From positions 1-52,927 of the forward strand of contig MCGO01000245.1 of assembly GCA_002104985.1 (NCBI GenBank): a stretch of 52,927 nucleotides of DNA, given 5' to 3'. Below are positions 44,256-52,927 of this stretch, piece by piece. A program made the translations under genes and the position numbers. The notes below the pieces were generated by a model. That model was given only the letters and a program-made list of their open reading frames with translations, made no database searches and was not told where the DNA came from. The DNA comes from Rhizoclosmatium globosum (Eukaryota > Chytridiomycota > Chytridiomycetes > Chytridiales > Chytriomycetaceae). Position 1 is the stretch's first letter. Each line of letters opens with the position of its first letter.

Positions 44256-44414
44256 TATTCGTGTTTAATCTGTTCTCCACGATTCAAAAGTTGGGCTGAA
44301 GTGATTTGCAAGAAAGATTTACTGAATTTTCGTTCAAACGAAAGCAAGAAAAGCAGAAACATACAAAAGATACAAAAGATATATATGACAAACAGAATTG
44401 CAGATGAACAGGAT

Positions 44415-47025
44415 TTACTCATGACGCAAAACCAAAGCAGTTCTGGAAGGAATATAAACCTGAACAAAAAAAGTCAGACCTTAGTTACCAAAAGAATAAA
44501 CCAAATAAGGCTCACCTGAATGTAGTTATCCCTTCCATTCCATCCAAACGGCGTCGAAAAGTACTTGCCCTGCTGGTCCACACGAGCATGTCCACCAAAC
44601 TCCTTATCATCCGTATTCAAAGCAACCTTATAACATCCAGCCCACTTTGTACCAACCCTGTAATCCACGAAACTCGCAGTAGGATGGAAATTAAAGATCC
44701 ACAACAAGTTCCCGCGCTCAAACACAACAACCTTATCCCCCTCGTGCTTCAAACTAACAAACTGGTCTGGGGCGTTGAGGATACTGTATGTGGAGTCAAG
44801 GTGCTGCATCGCGGCGTCAAAGTTGTTGAGGTACTTGTAACGGAGGAGGGGGTCGTCGATGAGGTTGTATTGACGACGCGCGTAGTGGAAGGAGGAGCCA
44901 TTTCCTTCACGCGGGAAGTCGAGCCATTCAGGGTGTCCGAATTCGTTTCCCATGAAGTTGAGGTATCCTTCTCCACCGAGACCGAATGTGATTAATCTAA
45001 TAGTTCATGAAGTTAGAAATCCGAAATGAATAGAAGTGTGAAGTGCGCTTACCGAATCATCTTGTGCAAAGCCAAACCACGATCAATAATAGGAGTCAAA
45101 GGCGATAAATCACTCATGTAATCATACATCTCCTTGTCCATCAACCAAAACGCAAGAGTTTTGTCACCCACAAGCGCTTGATCGTGACTCTCTGCATACG
45201 CAATCGCAGGCTCCTTCCAACGTCTGTTTGTGAGTGTGTGCACAATGTTTCCGATATCCCATTCATCGTCTTGCTTCTCCTTCAACAACTTGATCCACAT
45301 GTCAGGGACAGCCATCGCGAGACGGTAATCGAAACCGATACCTCCTTCTTCGACTGTGCGACAGAGAGTTGGCATACCAGAGACATCTGATAAAATGTGG
45401 ATAAGCGAAAAGGCATTTTGAAAAGAAAGAAACACACCTTCGGCAATAGTGACAATGTGTGGATGCAACTTGTGCATAATGTGGTTGGCAAGCATCATGT
45501 ACGTAACACTCTCAGAATCAACTTGAGGACCAAAGTACTCATTATATCCTCCAGAGAACCCAGTTCCCATTCCATGGTGTGTGTAGAGCATTGAAGTGAC
45601 TCCATCGAATCGGAACCCGTCAAACTTGAATTCAACAAGCCAGTATCGCAAGTTGGAGAGCAGGAAGCGGAGGACTTCGTGGTGTCCGTAGTTGAAGAGT
45701 CGGGAGTCCCAAAGGTCGTGTCGACCACGTCCACCTTCGTGGAAGTAGCAGTGGTCGGTGCCGTCGAATTCGTTCAACCCATCCAAGACGTTTTTGGAGC
45801 AGTGGGAGTGAACAACATCCAACAGAACGGTGATTCCCATTCTGTGGGCTTCGTCTGATTTCAAGTATTTTAGATTTTTACGTACGTGGATGATTGGGGT
45901 TGTGTCATAAGGGTGATATGACAATAAGAGATTCTTAAGGAACGAATACGCTCCAACCGCATTCCAGCTCTTGAAGAGCCCATCGCATCCAAAAATCAAA
46001 CAATCTGAATTCGCCAAAAACCGACTGCTATCACACAAAATTCTAAAAATAGTCACTCACCAATCATAGCCTTTAACTCCTCCGGAGTCCCGCATCTGGA
46101 AGAAGGAGCAAAAAAGTTTGTGACTTGGTATCCAAAAGAGGCATAGTAAGGGTGTTCCATGACAGCCATCAGTTGAATACAGTTGTAACCCAACTTTTGG
46201 ATTCGTGGAAGAACAGTATCCTTGAATTCAGTGTACGAAGCGACCCTTCCTTCAGGAGACGAGATTCCGACGTGAGATTCGTAGATTCTGAGAGTGGATG
46301 GTTTTGGTGGTTGAGGGTGTTGGAAAGAGTATTTCTGGGGTGGGTTCCAAAACACGCCATCGTCTGAAAGGGCAGATATAATTAGGTGAAAGGATTGCAA
46401 TAAATAGCAACGTACAGGCAGCACTCTTTGACAGATCCTGGGTTGCGTATTGAATCCAGGCCGGGATGCGGTCAATGTGACGGCCATCAGGAAGAGTCAT
46501 CGCAATCTTGACCTTTGACAAGTGCGGGATTCCCTCTGGAACAACAATTTCAAACACGCCAAAAGGATTCTTTTTCATTTTGTGTTTTGAGGCATCCCAG
46601 TTGTCTTTTTAGTTTGATAGTGTAGGTTAGTATACCTGTGTATGTTGCAGGTGTACCTTGCAGTACTCCCAGGCAGTACACTCACTAAAGTCTCCAACCA
46701 GCGATGCTTCCACTGCATTAGGCGCCCATTCTCGGTACGAAACAGAGCCATCGTCCTTGACCACAAATCCAAGTGATTCAAAGCCACGGGTAAACTTGTC
46801 GATTCCGCCTTCGCTTGCCTCGATTGTCTTGATCCATTTGGCAAAGTTGTTTTGGCTGTTGTTTGATTGGAAGGAAAGAAAGGGGACGATAGGGTTAGCT
46901 ACTCTAACTACACTCAGTTAACCCTAACCACCGCCTACGCACCGTTCAATAAGAGCCCCTTCAAACGGAGACAGATACGAATCGTCGCTGATCACAGCGA
47001 GTTTGGCTGGCGTTGTTGACAGCAT
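44415..47025 (-). CDS. GLC3: 1,4-alpha-glucan (glycogen) branching enzyme
   Basis: Eight exons (47025-46943, 46855-46686, 46604-46416, 46363-46061, 45854-45438, 45386-45053, 44996-44516, 44459-44415) give 673 residues. A CBM48 domain ([17 protein letters not shown]) precedes a GH13 barrel. Landmarks: [37 protein letters not shown], nucleophile Asp in [11 protein letters not shown], acid Glu in IAEDVSGMP, transition-state Asp in [22 protein letters not shown]. The C-terminal beta-sandwich ends [14 protein letters not shown]. It makes the alpha-1,6 branches of glycogen in the cytosol. Length is usual for fungi. The fourth intron (45855-46060) is 206 bp, long for this locus. Confidence 0.95.
46890..46926. 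promoter_or_regulatory. Inverted telobox-like pair in GBE intron 1
   Basis: TAGGGTTA at 46890-46897 and TAACCCTA at 46919-46926, an 8-bp inverted repeat inside the first intron of the branching enzyme gene. The same arrangement occurs in intron 1 of eIF3f. Confidence 0.45.
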
Positions 47026-47270
47026 TTTGAGAGTGTTTTTGGAGGAAAGTGTGACACAGCAAAGCACAAGAAGGGGAACCGATAACAGATCAAACCCTTC
47101 TTTTACCTCTTTCGTCGATAACACAGGATAAACTATTTGTACGATTATCCTTCTTTCTTTTACAGATTTATGAAAGATATGTATGTATTTATTGATTATT
47201 GGTATGTTCAGCTGATAGCGTCCAGTTCTGAAACTTGTCCAATAAAAACATATAATTCACAAAAAAGAAG

Positions 47271-49052
47271 TTATTCCTCATAATCCGAAAGCAAGATGAC
47301 CAACTCATCACCATCGATCTCACTCGTGTCCAGGTCATTGATGGATGTGAACTTGTTATGTTCCTGGCGCTTTTTTTCAGCACTTGATCTTGTTTTATAC
47401 GTTCTTCGTGGAGGAATAACTGTTCAGAATAAGTGGTTAATATACAGATATAATTGAGTACACAATAAATATCTTACTCTCTTCGTCTTCACTGTCATTG
47501 ACGCCATCTCCATCATCCATCATTTCTTCACTCTCAGACTCATCTACAACATCCCGTTTCGATCGTTTTCGACTTTTCGGCTTCACTGATTTCAATTTTT
47601 TGGGGTCGTTCATTTCGATAACATAAATCTCCTCGTTGTTTGTATCTGTCCCTTTCCCCAAAAGGCCATCTTCAAAGTGCTCAAAGCGATAGGCCAAATC
47701 ATTGATTTCAACCGGCCAGAGAGGTAAAAGGTAGGCGTATTGTAGATTCCCTTCGTATTTGAGTTTTGAGAGGTCAGGTTTCTGAAACGTGAATGAAATG
47801 GTTAATTAATTCTTGCTTTTACACCAAACTAACCTCATCAAAGCCGTATTCGCGTTTCTAAGAAGTAATAGTGAGTTTACGTTTAGAGCCTTTTACTCGC
47901 ATACCACTGAAACCCGAGAGCCTCCTTCATTCTTTACTCCAGACACACAATCCTCAGATTTAACTTCATCATCAATCTTCATATCACTATCGATCCGCTC
48001 CTGCTTAATCTTTTCCTCAAACTTGATTTCTTCCTGCAAATCACGCTTCCCAGGAACACCATTATTCAGCTCCTGCGCCATTCGAAGATGGACCTGCTTG
48101 TTAAAATACGCCATCCCAAGAATATTCTTTGGCAACCCAAACCGAATCAACATCTTCTCCGCACTTAGACTCGGAATACAGAATGTGTGATCAAATTCAG
48201 CCATAGCAAGTCGTGCAGCATCGCACTACTCTTGATTTAACATGACGGCAATAAGAAACAAAAAAGTCAACTCACGGATCCATAAAACGAAAGATACGGC
48301 CCCAACTTCTCCATCCCAAGCAACGCAGTATACACCTCTCGCTGAGTTGGCATCTCCCGAAACAACTCCCCAGAAACACGCTCCGAATACTCCCAATTCT
48401 TTCTCAAGATCCCCTCCCGATTTTCCGGAGTAATCGACGCACTACTCTGATTCCCCGCCCTCCACCGAATCTGACGCTTTTTCGGCAACTCATCATTCGT
48501 AATATCAATATCCCTGAAAACATCCAACAGTTTCTCAATATCGTCCACGTATCCAATCGACGTAGCAAACGTCCAGCTGACCAGAAGCCCAAACGACAGG
48601 TTGAACAAGACAGCCGGGTGTGTCAGATTCCGTCCTTTGAAGACTGATTTCTTCCCGTCTGAGAGAGAGCACCACGCTTCATAGCGGACACCCACCATGT
48701 CGTAGTCCTTGTCAGACCAGGGTTCTGGTTCATTTGCATCCCACTTTTGCTGAATCTTTGTTTGTTCCACGGAATAGTCGACAAACGATTCAAAGAGCGG
48801 ATTGCCAAGCAACGGGACTTCATCGAAATCGACAGAGAGAACGTTCTTTGGACAGTGTTGGCTTTTTGATGTGCTGTGGCCGTAAAAGCCGCACGATGAA
48901 CAGATTTTGGGCTTTGTTTCTTCGGATTCTTGCTTGACTTTGGCTTCGGGTTTCGACTTGGTTGCTTTGGTGCCAAAGTTGGGACACTTTCGTGAATTGG
49001 GACGCTGGTGGTCTGTTCCTTCACACGAACTGCACTTTTTGCTGAGATTCAT
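47271..49052 (-). CDS. Zinc-knuckle protein with SUMO-acceptor-like and SIM-like motifs, unknown family
   Basis: Exons 49052-48276, 48225-47905, 47857-47834 (24 nt), 47781-47478 and 47419-47271 give 524 residues. The N-terminus has two knuckles, CSSCEGTDHQRPNSRKCP and CSSCGFYGHSTSKSQHCP, of a type I associate with transposon-derived proteins. A helical core follows: NEPEPWSDKD, AVLFNLSFG, IGYVDDIEKLL, ILRKNWEYSERVSGELFR, TQREVYTALLG. Around residues 290-340 there are several psi-K-x-E/D sites (IKFE, IKQE, VKSE). A basic patch (KPKSRKRSKR) is a likely nuclear signal. The end, DGDELVILLSDYEE, is a textbook-like SUMO-interacting motif. A decayed paralog lies 1.5 kb upstream. Function unknown; a nuclear SUMO-linked role is inference. 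Confidence 0.65.
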
Positions 49053-49285
49053 TTAAGTGGGTTATTTGATCATGCGGGTGGGGTAATTTGTGAAGGGGGG
49101 TGGGTTCACCTCATAGTTATTGGTATTGCTTGGTTGTGGAGAAATTGTGAAAGGAGCTTGAACCAATTAATATAAAGAATAATGATACGTACAACGTGTT
49201 TCAAAATGAATCTAAAAGACAAAAAAGCAATGAACTTCATAAATAGCATTCCCTCCCTCATATTCCCACTAATTCCAACCCTTTT

Positions 49286-49957
49286 TCAAACAGCCGCAGC
49301 AGTGTGAGCACTCGCAATAGCCGCATCCTGATGATATTGCTGAGCAGGTGCAGGACGCTGAGTCCCCAAAGTCGCCAGATAGTTTCTCATTCTCTGGCTC
49401 CGAACAACTCTCTTTGACAAGGCCTCAAATCCACCCAACGGCTCACCATCAACTTCCGCATCATCATCCGCCAATCGCTGTCCATAGGGCCCCAACTCAT
49501 ACGTGCGGTTTCGGTTCATCAAATTCTTGCGACGCAAACAGTATACAAACACTGCAACCGCAGCAAGGGCGAGTACAACAACGATCGCGATGGAAATTCC
49601 AACAACAGCTCCAGTAGAGATATCATTCTTCTTAGGAACTCCACCGAGACCGTCCGGACTTGGACCTTTTTCATAAAATGTTAAAATCACATGAACATTC
49701 CTACAAAAATACATACCAGTCCAAACTTGAATATCTCTCACAGACACTTGACACGAAACTCCACCATCTGGACTCATCAGCCCTGTCCACGTATACGAAA
49801 GCGACGTAGCCGTGACAGGAACTTCAAACACATACACGACCCATTGCTCGTCATTGATGTACGTTACAGCCGTTGGATTATTCACATTCATTGGCTGAGT
49901 ATCATACACGACCAAATTTGCATTCGCGGCTTGAGTTCAGTTATTAGACAAGGGGGT

Positions 49958-49993
<36 letters not shown>

Positions 49994-50460
49994 CAAACTC
50001 ACCAGGATAACTTCCAAACCGATATCTAACTTCTGTAATGTACTGCACGCCAAAGTTCTGCGACCAATCGATTGTGATTGATTCGGGGCGAGTTGCATCA
50101 CAGGTTCCTGGTGCTGACACCCACTGGCCTGTCGCGTTGTTTGAAGCAAGGCCGATTACGTTACTTTAATGTCAGTTTGTGTTAAGCTTTGAATGGCTCC
50201 AAAATGAGTATGGAGGGGGGAATACCTGGCAGCGCAGCGTCCCGACACACAAGCTCCAGTGACACTTGTTGAGGATGCAGTGACAAGGGCGCCACTGGCA
50301 ACATTGAATGGAATAAAGAGCTCTTCTGTTGGTTGGATTCGATTCGAATTGATAGTACGCGGTCAATACTCCTTAGTACCCCTAGTCATGTTATACCTGC
50401 TGCTGCAACAAGTCCAGGTAATCCGAGAAGAGCGATAGAAGTGGTCATGAGAGAAAGCAT
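49286..50460 (-). CDS. Discoidin-like single-pass membrane protein
   Basis: Exons 50460-50397, 50325-50226, 50163-50003, 49929-49717 and 49665-49286 give 305 residues. A signal peptide (LSLMTTSIALLGLPGLVAAA) leads into a beta-sandwich ectodomain. Phrases such as FNVASGALVTASST, WVSAPGTCDATRPESITIDW, GVQYITEVRYRFGSYP and VSVRDIQVWT resemble F5/8-type C (discoidin) domains, which bind sugars or l l lipids at the cell surface. One membrane helix (GAVVGISIAIVVVLALAAVAVFVYC) and a basic cytosolic tail follow. It is nested between the zinc-knuckle gene and its pseudogene. Intron 3 carries a CA microsatellite. Confidence 0.7.
49962..49992. repeat. CA/TG microsatellite
   Basis: About fifteen CA units inside the third intron of the discoidin-like gene, close to the donor site. 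Confidence 0.95.
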
Positions 50461-50609
50461 TACTGAGTTATTAGAGTTTTGTGCGAAAGTTTCGAGTTGT
50501 GGAGGGTTATGTTTGTGGGAATACTTTCTTTTTTCCCGCCACCCGTCCGTAACGAAAACAGAAAAGGTTCATATGTCCATACTATGTATTTATCTGCGTA
50601 ATTAGGTGT

Positions 50610-52116
50610 CTAAATTCTCTTTCTTTTTCCACGCTTGTTTCCTGCAGAATTGTTACTTGAAATCATGTCAAATTCTGCTTTCACACTGAAACCCTCCTCG
50701 GATTCCGCTTTCACTTCTTGCTTAATACGCACAATTTTAGACGCTTTCTCATCTCTCTGATTCTTCCTTTTCGACTCTGTTGAAATCACATCGGTTTGCC
50801 CGGTGTCATCTTCATCCTGCAACTCCTCCTTCACCTTCACTTGATTATTTTCTGTTTTGATTCTCTCCTTCTTCATTTGAATTTCTTTCTTTTCCTTCTT
50901 TACACGAGCATCGTCTTCTTTCATCCAAGCTGCCATCACAGGATCAGTTTCTTGAAGATATTGCTTGAACATATAGAACAGATCGTCGACTTCGTATGTT
51001 AAAAGGGGAAATATTGTGATATGTTGGATCTGGTTTCGGCAATGGCTCACATTCCTATGTGAAGAATGAGAAAAAACATCATGATGTCAAATGAGAGTGG
51101 ATAGGTTCACCTCTTTCACTTTTGGGTTTTCTCTACGAGATGCAGAATCATTCGTTTCAGTCTTTATCTTGATATCCGCGTCATCCTCGTTCTCCAATTT
51201 AACCTCTTTGTCATCTCCAACACTTTGCTTCGGGGAATAGCTTCCAGGAACACCATTATTGAGTCGTTCACGAAGAATCTTGTTTAAAACGCGCACAATA
51301 AGCTCCATTCCTTTTTCGAGATTTGCTTTGATGTTTGTGAATTTCATGGCCACGAGAAGCTGTTGCCCTTTGAGTGATGGGGGTGTATGGTTGGATCATA
51401 CGACGCCAAACCCAAGGCAACCGCGTTTGCTGTGGAAATCTTATCAACTTATACAGAAAGGAAACCATAAAACTTAACTGAACAGTAAAAGGCCAGGTAA
51501 TCGCCGCATATATAAAACCCTTTATCCTTCGTCGCATTGCCCCGCATGGCATCATACAAGTCACGTTGAGTCAAATGCATACCTTTCGAAACAAGTTCGT
51601 CGATTTCCGTTGAGAATACCACCAGTTCCTACTCAACATTGCCTCGCGCTTCTTCAAGTCAGTCGCAATCTTCACCAAACACTTAATCTCATTGAACCAG
51701 TTAACTTTTTCTTCATCCCATTTATACATTTGAACGAGAATTGTGCGTAAGTCGGTGATGTACCCGACCTGTTCTGTGCTTTTGTAGAGAGAATAGTTCG
51801 CAGCCACACATTGAAGAGAAATGCGGGGTCAAGAGGATCTGCTTCGCGAATTACTTTTGCGTCGTTGCGAAAAGAATGGAATAAAGCGGACGCCAATCAA
51901 GCGAGACCATGATCTGTATCCACTTAGTATTGCTGCATCTGTTGTCCAGGGCTCAGGTTCCTTCGCGTTTATTTTGGCTTGGATTTTAACGTGTTTTTCA
52001 GTAAAGTCGGCAAGACGGAGAACCAAATCGTTGGTCAGAAGTTCGGGAATGGTTGGTTCTCCTAATTGGATGCTTGGTTGATCCTCAGCGTCTTCTTCTT
52101 GCATTTCAATCGTCAT
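50610..52116 (-). pseudogene. Decayed paralog of the zinc-knuckle/SIM gene
   Basis: The order of motifs matches the gene at 47271-49052: KEPEPWTTD, then DPAFLFN, VGYITDLRTIL, MLSRNWWYSQRKSTNLFR, LTQRDLYDAMRG, PPSLKGQQLLVAMKF, RERLNNGVPG, then a Lys/Glu-rich tail with VKLE, IKTE, VKEE, IKQE and VKAE. These blocks lie in changing frames. Shifts occur between SGYRSW and DPAFLFN, at FN followed by an extra GT, after LFR, near the ASYD block and near 51050, mostly without splice sites. It also lacks the two knuckles. So it is probably a non-functional duplicate, although some short frames remain open and it could be partly expressed. Confidence 0.65.
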
Positions 52117-52242
52117 TTTCGTTATATTTACAATTATAATAAATTGTTTCTACAAAAACGCAATTCATTTGTCACAGTCTCCGCTTCCCTCAAAAGATTT
52201 CCATAATTTCCCTCCCTACGTACACAGAACCTCCCCAACAAA

Positions 52243-52428
52243 ATGGCAATCTTCACAAGACTGAAGCGACTCCTAAAGCGACATCTGAACAAACCATTTG
52301 GTCTCTCAATAGACTGGGGAATAGTTGCTCCCCTATTCTTTGTCATCATCACAGCTTCCTTGACGGCAATTTGGATCGCCAATGGATTTGTACATGCAAT
52401 GAACTTTGCCGCGCCGTATATGCCGTGA
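52243..52428 (+). CDS. Small single-helix membrane protein
   Basis: 61 residues from an ATG in a good context (ACAAAATGG). A basic amphipathic start (FTRLKRLLKRHLNKPFG) precedes one membrane helix (GIVAPLFFVIITASLTAIWI) and a short polar end. This is the layout of small mitochondrial inner-membrane subunits, but I cannot name it. It is divergent from the decayed paralog. Confidence 0.5.
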   Translation: MAIFTRLKRLLKRHLNKPFGLSIDWGIVAPLFFVIITASLTAIWIANGFVHAMNFAAPYMP

Positions 52429-52927
52429 CGAGGAGTCATCGCGATATCATTTTAATCGACCTAGGTTGCGATATCCGAAAGTTAGATGCCGCCTCCCCCA
52501 AGGCATGATAGGCAGGAAATCGGGAATATGGGACCCGTTACATTGTCGAAACTGCGGAAACATCGGTTCTCGAAGATTGACGAGGGCTATGAATGTTGGA
52601 CTTATTGGATTGAGTCAAGCGAGTCCAAGTGTGTTTCTAGTCATTGTTGTTGAAGGTTTCTAACTACACACTTATTGCTTTCAGCTGGTTCTGAATATAT
52701 GCTATATAATTATGGTAAATATTAAAATCCCCATGTTACGCGTCATCTCTAATTATTGCTTCTGATGGATAGGGGGTCCTACAATGGTTGCGCCAATCAA
52801 CTACTGTAAGTAGCGTACTTGGGTTTTAGAAAATCAATTAACTTCTTTATAGATGTAATTTGTAAGACTTTTTCTCTTCCTCGCCACCGTTTCTAATGGA
52901 TCATTTCCAAATTCTCATTCATAACAA
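52429..52927. other. Right edge, nothing firm
   Basis: About 500 bp. One plus-strand frame (52406-52663) has a CRNCGNIG phrase but overlaps the previous gene in another frame and has no clear start. A GTAAGT donor near 52806 and an acceptor near 52853 may belong to a gene beyond the window. Confidence 0.3.

Overview
The window is nuclear DNA of an intron-rich fungus. Introns are mostly 45-110 nt with GT-AG ends, and genes are closely packed on both strands. The gene set is fungal: PacC/GLI-type C2H2 factors, glycogen branching enzyme, ZIP transporter and RGG-rich Argonaute. Plant-like LRR receptors, a DUF697 protein pair and a GRDP fusion point to an early-diverging lineage, possibly Chytridiomycota; the placement is inference.

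Region 1 (1-12.2 kb) is repeat-rich. It has a C2H2 plus recombinase-like gene running off the left edge, a broken unknown gene carrying a 431-bp hAT-like insertion, two minisatellites, a cluster of tRNA-derived SINE-like units, a SANT-like transposon-type ORF and a 5'-truncated LINE with RNase H. The LINE poly(A) stops about 10 bp from the stop codon of a GST gene. TTAGGG-type motifs recur here.

Region 2 (12.2-24 kb) is ordinary gene space: GST, a secreted 5+5-blade propeller, a papain-fold/DM9 protein, an LRR membrane protein, an arrestin-SH3-GRDP fusion and a ZupT-like ZIP transporter.

Region 3 (24-34.3 kb) holds an Argonaute whose whole catalytic tetrad appears substituted, a pair of long inverted repeats bracketing the eIF3f locus (one copy inside an eIF3f intron), and two tandem DUF697 proteins that both lack the P-loop lysine.

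Region 4 (34.3-44.3 kb) has three related tCWCH2 zinc-finger genes (one with a double hairpin inside its coding exon), a pair of inverted GGAATTCC-rich elements, a PQ-loop transporter and an unknown multi-pass membrane protein.

Region 5 (44.4-52.9 kb) has glycogen branching enzyme, an unknown zinc-knuckle protein with clustered SUMO-acceptor-like motifs and a C-terminal SIM-like motif, a discoidin-like membrane protein, a decayed paralog of the zinc-knuckle gene, and a small membrane protein.

Exon joints were set by hand from splice consensus and reading frame. For most multi-exon genes the exon lengths sum to a multiple of three.
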